A stretch of 64,000 nucleotides of DNA from Promerops cafer (lineage: Eukaryota; Chordata; Aves; Passeriformes; Nectariniidae). Position numbers and translations under genes: made by a program. Below, in pieces: positions 23,301 through 35,952 of this stretch (positions are counted from its first letter, which is position 1; each line of letters begins with the position of its first letter). The DNA lies in contig VZSE01002590.1 in the NCBI GenBank assembly GCA_013398275.1, positions 1,056,845-1,120,844 on the forward strand, read 5' to 3'. Under the pieces are notes generated by a model. That model was not told where the DNA came from. It made no database searches and saw only the letters and a program-made list of their open reading frames with translations.

Positions 23301-24856
23301 TGCTGATTGAAGCCTGAAGCCAAAGCCATGTGCAAGATTACCATAAAGCACTGAAAAAAATCATTAAGGAACCCATTGGGAAAGATAGAAACTAGGAATT
23401 CTACCAAATTACTCTGATTTAAGTACAGGAGAAAAAGAGCTAGATTTAAAATGTGTGCTGCTAATCTTTGGCTAGTATGAAATATGAGGTGATATTACTT
23501 AGCAGTTAACCCCAGGGAGGAAAAAAAAGATCCTGAAAAGTGTTAAATATCTGGACTGCAAAAGAAGGAACTTTTGGTCTGCTCAAAACTACGGGATGGT
23601 TCTAACTTATTGTTTGTGAGAAAAACACATGATTTGGCTTTTCCATTAGAATGAGCTTTATCTTACTCAGTATCTTTTGTTTGAGACTGGGCCAGACTCT
23701 TACAGCATTGGATGAGTCCAACAACGTGTGACGTGTGTTGCTAAAGACTGAACCACATTTTTTCACCACCCTGTACACAACCATTTACATGTGTCATTAT
23801 AAAACTCTTCGCTTTGATTTTCTCTTTTTTTTTTTGTTTAACACAAGCAGTCCCAAACCATCTGCATTGAATATGACCAGCCACGTGTTTATAGAGTCAG
23901 TGTAGCAGTCTGATCAAGGACAGAGCAAGCTACATCTTAACAGCTGCAGCCTTGGGTCTAAGGTGATTGGAATTTCTCAGACATGCTCCATCTGGATAAT
24001 GGGGAGGTAGGAGAGAGGAAGTTGCTGTGATAGCAGCCTTGGAAGCATCACCAGATTTTAATGAACTTTCTAAGCCACAATGTGGAATCATCTGTGAGAG
24101 AACATTATAGTAAGAAAGCACCTACTAAAAAAGAACCAAAACCTAGAGAGGTAAAATAATTACAAGGTAAAACTTATAAAATAATTACTAATGTGTACAA
24201 AAGTAAGGAATTAGGTACTGAAAAAACTCCTCCAATTTTAAAACATAGCATCATTCAATGAAGTTTCATCTTTTTGAATTAGCATTTCAAAATTTGGATA
24301 ATGTCATCAGGTGTATTAATCACATCAGTCTTTGAGAATGACCCCTTTTTCTTTTGTTTAGAGGAGACAGGTGAGAATATGCAAATATATTTTGCTGAGC
24401 TTGAATTCTACGTGATAAAATTCTGCACAATATAATTGTTTCTATAACTAACTTGCACTAAGCCATCCTACAAAGGTATTCTTATCTACAGAGTCTGATA
24501 GGAAATCTTGAATGAACAAATATCAGAGGAAAAGCACAACTATCTAAAATTACACACATTTCTATGCAGTTTTAAATAAACAGGCAGAGGTTGTAAGCAC
24601 TGTCTTATTTGCAGTTCCCTGGTCTGGGCAGTTACTCAGCTTCCTCCCTTCTCTCAGACTCTGCACACTAAAGCTGCCACTTATTTATTGTCTGGGGTAC
24701 CTTTGGCTGCCATGCAAAGCCTGCAGCTTTGGGGCTGGAAATTGCATCAGACCTGACTTCCCTTGGTCAATGCAACATCCAAGACCTTCACCAGCCCTCC
24801 CAGCACAAGCTGCTGCTCTGTCCCACTGCTCCCACTGCAAGGGGAAATTGTGATTT

Positions 24857-24913
24857 AAAAACAAACAAACAAACAAATAAAACAACAATAAAACCCCAAA
24901 CAAACAAACCAAC
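24857..24913. repeat. CAAA-rich tract
   Basis: Units of AAAC repeat four times, then AACAACAATAAAACCCC and a second AAACAAACAAACC run. Low complexity. Confidence 0.85.
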
Positions 24914-27825
24914 AATAGTAGTGAAAAATCCCCTTCCCTGCTTCACCTGCTTAGAACCTGATAAAACAACATCACCCCCAGTGACTGAGCTTTCATTCTT
25001 CTTGTGCTACTTAGCTCCAGAACATTCTGCCTGGGCATACATGTGAAGCAGCATCTTAATCTAAATCACTGCTGCTTGGCCTTTAAGCTCTTTATTTCAT
25101 TCAGAATACTTTTTTCTCTGCTCACATGGTCCTGTTTTGTCATTTGTGATACTTTAATTTCACAGTTCCCATTGTCTGCAACTTCAAATGATTTCTTATT
25201 GATCTGCACTTAGCCTTGAATCTGTAGAACAATAATAGGTGTTCAGTCAAAAACCAAAGTTTGTTTCTATACAAACCTCCTTAGTTTAATATTAAAAAAG
25301 GTAACACCTTGTTTCTCTCAGAAAAATAGGAAAAACAACTTCCCTGTCCAAAGACAGATTTTCATGCCCAGCCTATTATTTAAGATGTTAATCCAGAAGT
25401 TCCTAGGTTCCTATGGTTGCTAGTAAAAACCAGTTATTTTGGATTACTTCTCCATGCCAGATGGTAGTGAAAAATTGCTGCACTATAAAATTTGCAGAAA
25501 TACTGCAAAAGAAAAGCTGAAAACAGGAGCCATGTCATTTGCTAGGGAAAAGAGAATAATTTAGTTCTAAATTTCCAGGCAGAGAAAAGGTAGGGACTGT
25601 TAGATGTGCCATGTACACAGGAGAACCCTCCAGCAAAACAATAGAAGAAAATAGTTCTTATGCCACATGTTTAACTAACTGTCTACTCACCCTCCTAACA
25701 TGTGTTTGCTTTTCAAACTGTGCAGTAATGTTTAAAATGATAAAGCAACATGGAATATACAGAGTGAAGTAAAAGTCAATACAAAATACCAGCTTTAAGT
25801 CCCACACCTTGAGCCTGGCCAAGGAGTTCAACGGCTGAGCTCAGGTGGATTGCAGTCAATTATCACAGAAACATGGATGTGATTTACTCCACTGAAGAAA
25901 ACAACCCCTCTGTTTGGGATTTTATTTGCATTCTCAGGATTTATCATTTGGGATTATGTAAAACTGGCAGCTGCTTATAATTATTTGGGGTTCGAGTAGA
26001 AATAATTAAAAACATCTGCCTTTATCTTAATACTACCAGACTTAAACCCATGAGCTCAGTTATACCTAACTTCAAAGCTGAAAGCAAAGAATAAAAGAAA
26101 GCTTCGCATATTGCTAACAAATTTTCAGTGATTCATTTATATGTACAACCAGTTATTCAACAGCCTTCAAACCTTTAATTATCTTTTAAATATATGTAAT
26201 TTTGCACTTCTAATTAGATAGCAATTTAATGCTCTCACAGGGATTCAGATGGGCTGTCTTTTTTGAAATGTAAACTCCAATAGGAATAATCGTTGGCATT
26301 CAAGTGATTGAATTCTTCAGTTATTTAAATGAACGTGAGGCATTTACACTGCTCAAATCATTTAAATATTCTGCTGTCAGCTACAGCTGTAGAGTTTTAT
26401 GGAGTCAATGAATAAAGCAAGGGTAAGTGTAGGTTATCTTACGTTGCAGGCGGGACTCCCCAGAGAGAAATGAGATTTGCTGCTTCTGAAAGGCTAACAC
26501 TGCTTAAGTGGGGCATTAATGTTTCCCCTGACACTCGGATTTCTCTGTTTTTCTATATTAGGAGAAACAAATTTTCTCAAAATTTACAGCTACAAAAGAC
26601 TTAATACTGATCTAGAATCTTCAAATGCTCCAGGTCCTTTAGCTCAATGCAGCACGTGGTGACAGTTCACATTCTAGGATGGAATGGGAACTTACTCAGG
26701 CACCTGAACCACCAACACACTTTGGTGAGGGCACTACAATGTTATACAAAGGCTTTGATTTCTAGGTGTAACCAAGACTGATCAAGCTAAATATGTGCAT
26801 CCTTGTAGAGAAAGGCATCAGTTGAATTCATTTACAGTGGTAAGAGCATTCACAAACAGCCCATAAACCCCATTACAAGTCCTGCAGAGCTTATTTTGAG
26901 GGTAAGAATAAATGTCTCAATCTTCTCAGAGATGGAGTATTTTGATTTAAACACAGAAATATTACAAAATCTTTAGTAATCAGGGATGTTATTAGAATAA
27001 TTCAAAAATCAGAACACATTTTCAACCTCAGATTTATTTTAAAAATGGTAGGATGTAAATAAAAGGTGTAATTTTATTCAAGAACATATGCGTTTGTCTT
27101 TAAATCATATTTTCTTTAATTAAGAAACTCAAGCTCGTTCTTCAGGAGCTCTGAGTATTCTACCCTAGTAATTACTGAAAAAAACTGAACACTATTCCAC
27201 TCCCTGAACAAAAATACAGATCCCATTGCTAACTATGAATCAAAAAAGCCTCAGACTTCATAAAAACTGGTAGCAACCTTGCTATTATTTATTGAAAATG
27301 ACACAAACATTAGGTCTGAGAGGCAACAGCACAAACCCCCAACTCCAGATAAGGTGGTGATCTGTGACTGTGGCTGGCACTCATCTTCCAGGGAGATCCC
27401 TTAATTTCTCTGCAATCCCACTAGAATTCCCTAGGAAAGCAGTTTTCCTGTGGCACCGACCTTTAACAGACTGCAGAGTGACAGTGGCAGTAATGGGCAA
27501 TCAACCACAATTAATATAGTGGTTGTTTTTGAGGGCATGTAAAAAGTATTTATCCCTCATTTCTCATTTTTCCTTTACATTCAGTAAACTCACTTCTTTG
27601 GCAAACTGTAACATCAACAACATGACATATTTTCATTTTAAAACCTAACAGTGTAACACCTGGCACACACCACAAGTGTTAAGAGGCCCCTGAAAAGCAG
27701 CTTAAATCTGCCATGATCACAGATGAGGAAGACTGTGTCCTCAGGTGCACATTTCAGTACAGGTAAGGAGCCTCCTACACCAAGTTAAGAAAAAACTGAA
27801 AATTCACTTTTGAACTCCTGAACAA

Positions 27826-27849
27826 TTTTTTTTTTTTTTTTTTTTTTTT
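27826..27849. repeat. T run of 24 bases
   Basis: An uninterrupted run of 24 T. It sits about 310 bases from the assembly gap, so its exact length is uncertain. No retrocopy was recognised beside it. Confidence 0.95.
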
Positions 27850-28159
27850 AAATCAGCAGTAGGTCATGGTTTTCACCAGAATATAAAATTACAAATTACA
27901 TCACACAACTGAAAATATTCTCTTGTGGAAAATAAAATACCGCTCTGTAAAAATATAGACTTTTAGTCAAACTCAGCACACAGGAGCATTCTGATGTATT
28001 AAAGCAGTATTGAAAAAAAGGTTTTTTCCCATCAGCTATAGACTGTGGAGTTCCCACTGGGGTACTCTTGGTAGGAAAGGAGACTTTAAAAGGGCATAAC
28101 ACAGGAAAATGTGCAATGGATGCTCTTCAGCCATGTGACAAAAACAACAACAACAACAA

Positions 28160-28259
28160 NNNNNNNNNNNNNNNNNNNNNNNNNNNNNNNNNNNNNNNNN
28201 NNNNNNNNNNNNNNNNNNNNNNNNNNNNNNNNNNNNNNNNNNNNNNNNNNNNNNNNNNN
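28160..28259. other. Assembly gap, 100 N
   Basis: Exactly 100 N, the usual size for a gap of unknown length. The left flank is a CAA repeat and the right flank is GGGGG followed by a long A run, then GC-rich DNA. The gap was probably caused by these low-complexity and GC-rich sequences. Confidence 0.98.
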
Positions 28260-28353
28260 GGGGGAAAAAAAAAAAAAAAAAAAGGAAAAAATTAGAAAAA
28301 ACGGGGGGAAGTTGGCCTGAACAGGAAGGGCTTTGAAGGGCGGCGGGTGGGTG

Positions 28354-28387
28354 CCCGGGGCGATTTCCCGGGGCGATTTCCCGGGGC
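28354..28387. repeat. 13-bp tandem repeat, about 2.5 copies
   Basis: GGGGCGATTTCCC repeats twice with a partial third unit, flanked by CCCGGGG. It is in the CpG-rich block. Confidence 0.85.
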
Positions 28388-28517
28388 TCCCCCCGGGACC
28401 AGCCCCGCGCTGGGGCAGCGCCCCCGCCCCCCGGGCGGAGCTGCAGCGCCACCTCCCGGCCAGCGCCGCGCACTGCACCGCGGCCCCGCCAGGGACGTCC
28501 GTGCGTCCCCCCGAGCC

Positions 28518-28625
28518 GCTCCCGGGGCGCCCCTCGCTCCCAGGGCACCCCTCTCTCCCGGGGCACCCCTCGCTCCCACGGGATCCCTCGCTCCCGGGGC
28601 GCCCCTCGCTCCCGGGGCACCCCAC
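28518..28625. repeat. 18-bp GC-rich minisatellite, six copies
   Basis: Six units of GCTCCCGGGGCGCCCCTC with one to five changes each fill 108 bases exactly. Because 18 is a multiple of three, all frames stay open and encode six-residue repeats (for example LPGHPS); this explains the long open frames on both strands here, which I do not regard as genes. Confidence 0.92.
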
Positions 28626-30894
28626 GGTCCCGCTGCCGCGGTTCCTTGGTTTGTGTGTCACGACTCATCGCCCTACTGATGCCTTGTGTGGAATGGAACC
28701 GAAAGGTTCTCTCTGGTCCCTCTGTGGGACAGCGACTGCTGACAGCTCCCAGCCAGCGCTGGGGTCTGGGGCTGCTCCAGCAGCCTCTGCCAGCAGCCGC
28801 TGAGGATTCGGGGAGCACCTTCCTCTCCTTCCTGCAACCCCTCCCATGAGCACCCCACCTGTCAGCCGCACCAAAAGCCAAGTTTATTCAAAAAACCAGT
28901 GGAAGAATCAAGAGACGAAATCTCCCAGAAAAGGCATTTTTAAATATAAACCCAACAGAATAATTAGCACCAAAATGCAGCCAGTTTAATGAGTACATAC
29001 ACTGCTCAGTGTTAGATAAAAATCTGGTGCAACTTGAAGCATTCTGTGCTGTTTGCTATCCTGCCTCTCTGCTCTGTGTCCCAGAAGACAATTCCTTAAA
29101 AAGCCATACATCAGCTCCAGAACTAATAGATATGGGGTCAGGAACTCAGGAATTCAGTAATATTCCAGTTTTACATCACTGCCAGAAAATATAACAACAG
29201 GATAAACCTGAGTGGGTCAAGTCAGTAATCAGTGAGACTTGAATGTAAAACTAAGACAGAAACAATTTTAGAGAGTATCTTTGGTGAATGATCTAATTCT
29301 AGATCTACAGGCCTATTTTCACATAGTTATTGTCCCAAATTCCATGGAATCTTACACTGGTATCAGGATTTGGCCTGCAGTATTAAACCCAGGGCCCAGG
29401 CCAGCAATCACTTCACTCTCAAAAACTCCACTGAAGTCAAGAGGAGACTCTCATTACCCACCACTGACAGAACCCAGAGGTAAAAATGACTCTTCCAAAA
29501 AGCTGAAATGCACAGACCATGAATATATCACAATGAGTTCCCCTAGCTGACAGCTTATGGGCTAGTGACCAACATTTTGATTTTAAAAAGAGATTCCATT
29601 GTATAAGGTAATGAAGTAAGAGCCATCAAGATGTACATTTGGTGAGGGATAGTAACAGCAAACAACCTTTTGCCTCACTAAAGCAAAACATCAGAAATTA
29701 GGAAGAGGGTAAGACCCTCTGTCAGCCTAACTTAGACCTATCCACAGTTCCTGGACCTCATTACCTTCTGTTTTATAAAATATCTATTATATAGTGAATA
29801 AATACTAATAATTTTGAAATTAGTAATTTGCCCAAAGAGAAAGGGACACTACAGCAAAGACAAGAGTTATCAAACTCTTGTGATGTAGAGAGAGAACTTT
29901 CATTTAAATATATTCCTGTGGCTTGCAAACCTGGGATGTCCGATTTACCCATTGAAGCTTCCTTGTTTCATTTTTGGAAGTTTTACTCCAGTTAAAAACC
30001 AAACTAAGTGCAAATATAAATGTTAATTTAGTGTGTAATTCCTAGCCCATATCATAGAAAGATAAATTCTTTTGCTTGGTGAAGACTTCAGATATGCTAA
30101 TGACTTCATACATCATGCTTGTCAATAATTTTATTTTCAAATTAAATTATCCACCCGGTTAATATTTCTGTTTTCCACTGAAATATTGTTGAAATTGGAC
30201 ATTGCTGGAGTTCCTGCATGAGAAACACATGTGGCAGCCATGTGGCCACAGCAGTGGAACCATTAATGCCACTGCTTTGCTAGGAGCCAGTGGTGATGGA
30301 ACACTTGGCAGTGCTGTTCCTAAACAATGATGCAACCAGGAATGTACCAGCCCTCTGGGGTGTTAACTTGATAAACATTTGCAAAACAGTAACTTTATTT
30401 TTCTTGCTGTGATTAGTGCAAACAAGATGATAAGGGAAAATAAAGGTAAAATTTGCTGCTATTCCTCTTTTAGTACAGAAAATCCCTAGTGCTCCTATTT
30501 TGCTTAAAAATATGCTTTATTGAAATATCTGCACATATATTAAATTAACTTTAACACTTTAGCATGACAAATAGGGGTTATTACACAGCACTAGAGCATT
30601 CCAACATTCCATTTCAATGTAAAATGAACATAATTATAGCAATTTTTGGCTTTGCTATTTTGCAGTAATGGAGGTCTGCATCTTTTGCAGAAGCAACTTA
30701 TTTATTTTCCTAGTGGTTTTTCATGCTAAGTGTTGTTTCCAGAGGTAAATTTACCAAGAACTATGATGGGTTGTGAAACAATATAAAGTACCTGCTCCAT
30801 TGTATTTAATTTTTATGAAGGCTATTCACATTAGGAAGAAAACAGATGTAATACATACAACTAAATAAAACAAAACAATAAATAGCATTCTTAC

Positions 30895-30969
30895 CAAAGG
30901 CCTAAGTTCTGGGTGAGTCAAAATATATCCATTGTTTGTAATTGCAAAAGCATATCCATGAATACCTAA
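30895..30969 (-). CDS. CACNA2D3: CACNA2D3 exon E
   Basis: 25 codons, phase 0 to 0, starting LGIHGYAF and containing GYAFAITNNGYILTHPE, the core of the Cache domain (in alpha2delta-1 the equivalent is a YYFAIDPNGYVLLHP-type motif). The acceptor is CTCATTTACAG and the donor is GTAAGAATGC. The exon ends ELRPL, where mammals have ELRLL or ELRPL. Confidence 0.97.
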
Positions 30970-33520
30970 CTGTAAATGAGAAAGAAATATTAATTAGCGT
31001 GGTCTCCAGTAAACCCTTAAACAAAAAATCAGGCAATAATTTGGCTATCCAGAGCACCTGGCATTCACAGCCCTTATCCACACGTTCTGCTATAGCCCAG
31101 GCAAAGACCCTTGACATTTTGTGCAAATGAGAACCTGCCACGAGATGAATTCAGCACAGAGCACGATTTACACTGTCCCACAACTCTGCTATGCAGGGCA
31201 CTTCTTCCTATGTGTGACAGAGTCAATTACTATATATATACATATATAATACAGCTGCAAATGAGATGCCATAGCATGGGGCATACAGAACATGGGCCAG
31301 GGCAAAGAGATACTGGAACATCATAAATTCCCCTGCTGCCAGGAGTGCACAGCTTCCTTCACTTGTTAAAGAACCTCTGAACTCAAAGATGAGGAAAGCA
31401 CAGCTACAGTGAGCAACAGCGAGCTGTCATATGTGATATTTACATCTTCCCATCTTAAAGGCTCTCTGTTAATTCCAGTTCAGCTGGAGCCACAGCAGGC
31501 AGCTATTTCTGCTGAAGAATCTCCTCTAAAGTTACATCTTTGTACGGAGTGGAACTGTGGGAGATTCCTTGAGAGCAATGAGACGCTTGATGAGGCCTAA
31601 GAGTGCCCAAATTTAGCATTGTACTTATTTAAATATAAATACTGGGCTGTTTAACAATATGCTCATGACACAGCTGATTGCATCCACTGAATGCAATAAA
31701 TGTACCTTTAAATCCTTCATGTGGTCATTCAAACATCCCTTCTTAGCATAAACTTGCTGCTAATGTAGACTTTTTCTACAGGTTCACTATGTATCTTTTG
31801 CCATGCAGAGAGTCTCTTCCTATCCTTCTTACCTATTTTTTTCAATTCTTCAGTATCATTCAGTATTCTTCAATAATATCCTGTGTATTTTTATTTAAGC
31901 ATCTCAATACACTGGGGTATTAAATACAAAAAAAAATAATAAAAAAAATAAAAAAAAGAAGGAACTTGAAAGTCCAGCACTATCTTGCTTTGGTATTTAC
32001 TTTACAGTTCTCACTACTAAATCTTGTTATTTTACTTGAGTTCATTCTTAAATGCTTTGCTGAAGTGCATCTTTAGGAATTTGTCTGACACGAAGCAACT
32101 TGAGCAAGGCTGAAAAGTCAGAATCCTTTCTAAGAGGCAAAAGGGAGACCAAGCCTGTGGGATTCTGTGATTTTCTGGAAATATAAACCAGAGTATGATA
32201 GTATGGCAAGGTCACAGGTAAAACATTCCAGGTTAATTTATAGTGTCTCTGTGTGAATGGTTGTATATGGTCAACTGTATCTGCCACACAGAAGATTGTT
32301 TCATAAATTAGTGGTTTTCCTATAGCAATAAACTTCAGTGAGAGCAATAGAAGGTGATACGTTCTTGGCATCTCTTCATAAAGGAGGGATAACCAAAATA
32401 ATAACAGTGGACATATTTTAACTATTATAGTGTGACAAGGGAACGAGCTGTTGGCTAAATATCAGATCTCAAGTGTAATAGTCTGTGTTGATAACTGCAG
32501 AATGACATCCAGGCTATGGAAGTCAGGTAAGGAAACAAATGTGGGTGGTATATTTCACAGGAAAAAAGCATTTTCCTGTTTGAGGCCTACTCAGGATCCG
32601 AGGGTAGCATTTTGTCATGTTCTGTGCAACACGTGAAACTGCAGTCTCTGCAGTATCTGAGAGATGCTACCACTTACAGCAGCACTGCCATTTTAAACCT
32701 TGAATTCTGTCCCTAAATCACAGATGCAGAAACAAAGAAACCTTTTTCTAACTGTCATAAAACGTCACATGGAAGTCAAGTATTACCAAATCCAACCCCA
32801 CCTCATTCAGGAGAAACTGCCACTGACATCTGGGGATGTTTAGGCAAGGTAACAACTGCTGAAAACAGCTTATTGCTATTATTCATCTTCCTCAGCATAA
32901 AATCCACCTCATCCAAGCTGAGAGAATTCCAGGCCAGCAAACTTTAATTTTCAACCATCATTTCATATCCCTGTGTGAATTTCTGTCACGTGTTGCCTCT
33001 GCAGGAATGGGTCCCAGGGGTGATTATGCTCTTGCAATTGCAGTCTTTGTTTGGGGCATGTGGGACTGGAAGTTATAACTCAAGTGATCTCACTAACCCA
33101 ACTGCATTGCATGATATTGGTGCCTCCTGTAATAATCCTCTCTTGCAGTACATCCTGCAATATAAAACATACCTTCAAATAAAAATCTAATATTCAGCAA
33201 GAGGATCATATATTACTTCCACAGAAAACTAATTCTTGAAAAACTTCTTTTCTGAATCAGTCTCACTCTGTTCCAATACCCATTATTTGGGCCTCCCACT
33301 CTTTCTAGATTCTCATATTCAGACCGTGTCCAAATCTTGCAGATTATTTAGGAGTAACATCACTGTTACTTGGCTTTTCCTATCCAGCCATGCACAGCCA
33401 AGCTTTTATTTCTTCAGGTACCACAACATTGTTCTTCCTTCTCACTACAGATGAAACTTGCTCTCCCCACAGCTCCTTACAGGCAGCTCCAAAGATTGTG
33501 TCCATTGCTCCAAATTTAGC

Positions 33521-33543
33521 AAAGGAGCAAATTTTGCTCCTTT
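33521..33543. repeat. Inverted repeat, 11-bp arms, 1-bp centre
   Basis: AAAGGAGCAAA and its exact complement TTTGCTCCTTT flank a single T. It could fold as a tight hairpin or cruciform. No terminator or gene role applies here. Confidence 0.85.
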
Positions 33544-34749
33544 CTCCTCTGCCTTCTACTGATTCAGTATTTCTGCATGCACAGAAGAATAACATTTTTT
33601 TAACATTGCTGTTAGTAAACTTTGGTGGTCTGTGCACTGAGAGAGTTCCCTGTTATTTATTCTGAGCAGCAATATCTCTGTCACTGTGTTCTGATACCAG
33701 TGTGGAGTCACCTGCTGCCTCTTCCCATAGCCTGCAACTTTTTTCCACCTGGAGCAGCCTTTCTGTGCTGGGTTTGCACAGCCCCTGCCCTAGTGGGATC
33801 CAGGTCACAGGAATTTACTCCAATTCACCTTATCAATATTATTGCCATTCTTTTTTATGCATCATTTTTATCAAATTCTTGTCTAATTTAAACTTTCCAG
33901 TTACTGTATATTGATCCAGAAAATCATTTGGTAAATCTTAATGTATTCAAATTAGAATTAAAATTGGTAGGAGGAATTTTTAAGAATATTGGAAGGCACT
34001 CAATTCAATCACTAAATGATAACATGGCAGACAATTAAGAGACACTTTGTATGATATATAAATTTATGCTCAGTACAGGTGCTGTCAAAATGCAGCTATT
34101 CCAGTAGCTGGCCTCTTTAGCAAAGGCTGTCTACAATACTGTGTTACATGCTTGTTAGTCATGCCAAAAAAAGCCACTAGGAATTAACTGTAAAATATTA
34201 ATTTAATTTTCATTTATGAATAGAAGAGTACTATAGTAAAACGTTTCAGACACGGAAAAGTAGTGAAATACTAATGTACTGCATCATTTTTAAATGAAAA
34301 GTAATTACATTTTGTGTTTGCCTGAAGCCTACTTTTACTGAATGAAACACATCTCTCAAGAGTTATAGTGGTTCAAATTTTGAAAATTTTTATGATAACT
34401 CATTTTTAAGAATTTTACTGTAGAGTTTTCACTGACTTTGGAAAACTAAGTGTAGGACAATATCTAGCAAATACTGGGTAGGAGAGAAGGAAGCACTAGT
34501 CTGGTTAAGCAGGAGCTTGTTTAAGTTCCTGCAATGTGCCACTTTCTGTAATTCCAGGAGTCACGGGATTGGGACAGGAAGAATTACACACAGACTGGAA
34601 GCCTAAAGCCACGTTAAGGATAGATTTTCATTAAAGGTCATGCAGCTTTTCAGCATGATTGCTTTTATTATTTTGACTCGTATTCTGGCTATATTTCATA
34701 GTTTGATAACTTCATTGATTTTATAATTACACTGATTTTAATATGGACA

Positions 34750-34822
34750 GTATCTAATATTACCCTCTAGACCACAAAATGTGGTCAGTGTTTAATATTA
34801 CCCTCTGATCCACAAAAATGTG
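34750..34822. repeat. Diverged tandem duplication, about 38-bp period
   Basis: TAATATTACCCTCTAGACCACAAAATGTG and a second version with three small changes (TAATATTACCCTCT, GATCC, ACAAAAATGTG) lie in tandem. Confidence 0.75.
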
Positions 34823-35009
34823 AAGATCAGGCCATATTTTAACTTAGGTTTTAAAAATGGCACTTGATCTCAGACACTACAGAGGTAAAATTCCTGAGGA
34901 AAATGGGTGAAATAATGGAGCTATGTAAGTATAAACAGTAACAACTAATTATGTTATATTTTAGGCATTATGCTGAATATAAATTATACATACATCATTT
35001 GTGTCTTAC

Positions 35010-35090
35010 CTTGTATTTTGGAATAGTTTTTAAAAGCTCTTTAACTGGAACATCTGTGCCAACTACTCCCAGGAGAATCCCTTTAGACCT
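35010..35090 (-). CDS. CACNA2D3: CACNA2D3 exon D
   Basis: 27 codons, phase 0 to 0, beginning RSKGILLGVVGTDVPVKE and ending with Lys-Tyr-Lys. The GVVGTDVP motif is a characteristic strand-turn of the alpha2delta Cache domain. The acceptor is a T-rich tract ending TTTTCAG and the donor is GTAAGACAC. The 790-base intron to exon C is short. Confidence 0.97.
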
Positions 35091-35880
35091 CTGAAAAGAA
35101 CAATAACAGATGCACTCAGAACCACAATAATAATAAACATTCTCACCACTTATTTCATCTTGCAGCTCCACTGCGAAATTGAATAGATTTCAGACAAATT
35201 ATTTAAAAAGTGGGGAAGGGAGACACTGGCACAACCCAGCTGATCAAGCAGTAATTAAATAAATAACATTGATCTTTTCTGCTTTATTTACAATTCACAT
35301 AGAAAAGGCATGCAAGGTTTTGATAGCTGGTGAGTCCCTCTACTGAAATCTTTCACATGCAAATAGGTTTTAAATTAAAAACTACTCTTAAAAATGTTAC
35401 TCCTGTCTTTCCCAATTTCTCCTACCATTTGATAAACAAAAGAGAAAGATGAAGCATTAGGGGCAAAGTACACTTAAATTTCTTTAACAATCTGTTGAAT
35501 TACTAAAGATAAACAGATACGTGTATAATAGATATAAAACTAATTAAATCTTGAGTTATATTAGAGCAAAGAGGAAAATTATATAGAATATTTTCCACAA
35601 AAAAGTAATACAGAAGTAAGAAAGCCAAAGGCCTAGTGTCATCTGAGATTTTCCCCTAAACATAGGGTTTCATCATTTTGCCATGATTTCTAGAGTATAG
35701 GTATTTGGGATTATTTGTCCACATTTTTATGCTAATAAAGGGATACTAACTGCAGACAAAATAAGAAGAAGAAGAAGAGAAAAAAAATTTAAGAGTTGGC
35801 TAAAATCTTATTAGATCCCAGAAAGCAACTTCACATCAGTCACACCATTATCACATGACAGAAATAATCTGAGTACTTAC
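35091..35880 (-). other. CACNA2D3: CACNA2D3 intron between exons C and D
   Basis: 790 bases of AT-rich intron with a short GAA run at 35764-35780. Nothing else was recognised. Confidence 0.85.
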
Positions 35881-35952
35881 AGTCTCATTTTGCTTACTAA
35901 ATACTGGCATGGCAACAGTTGTCATCAACACCAATCCCTGATCATCAGCAAG
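35881..35952 (-). CDS. CACNA2D3: CACNA2D3 exon C
   Basis: 24 codons, phase 0 to 0, containing ADDQGLVLMTTVAMPVF followed by SKQNET. This begins the Cache-type region that follows the VWA domain. The acceptor on the reverse strand is AAATATAG and the donor is GTAAGTAC, close to consensus. NET forms an N-glycosylation sequon. The first residues read L-A-D-D, a small difference from the mammalian L-T-D-D. Confidence 0.96.

Larger units (their letters stand above)
28320..28660. promoter_or_regulatory. CpG-rich intronic block (candidate CpG island)
   Basis: A sharp switch from AT-rich intron to very GC-rich DNA with many CpG pairs (GCCGCGCACTGCACCGCGG and similar) and a GC box GGGCGG at 28433-28438. 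It contains two repeats: a 13-bp GGGGCGATTTCCC unit (28354-28387) and an 18-bp minisatellite. It could be an intragenic CpG island or promoter, a CpG-rich inserted element, or a misplaced contig edge. Promoter function is an inference with no supporting transcript. Confidence 0.5.
20356..30894 (-). other. CACNA2D3: CACNA2D3 intron between exons E and F
   Basis: 10.5 kb. It contains a short open frame of 163 codons at 21013-21504 (no known motif, judged chance), a CAAA tract, an AT-rich block that may be conserved non-coding DNA (26100-26420), a 24-base T run, the 100-base gap and the CpG-rich block with a minisatellite. The rest is plain AT-rich intron. The gap means the true intron length is unknown. 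Confidence 0.8.
30970..35009 (-). other. CACNA2D3: CACNA2D3 intron between exons D and E
   Basis: 4040 bases. It contains a short TA-rich microsatellite (31212-31242), an A-rich run (31927-31960), an 11-bp-arm inverted repeat (33521-33543) and a diverged direct repeat (34750-34822). No exon or named transposon was seen. Confidence 0.8.

Noticed and set aside
28036..28881. Open frame of 281 codons on the minus strand and overlapping frames on both strands
   Set aside because: It runs through the 100-N gap and is held open by the 18-bp minisatellite and GC-rich sequence; it has no recognisable domain.
32048..32371. Open frame of 107 codons on the minus strand
   Set aside because: No recognisable family and no splice-consistent link to CACNA2D3, whose exons E and D join directly across it.
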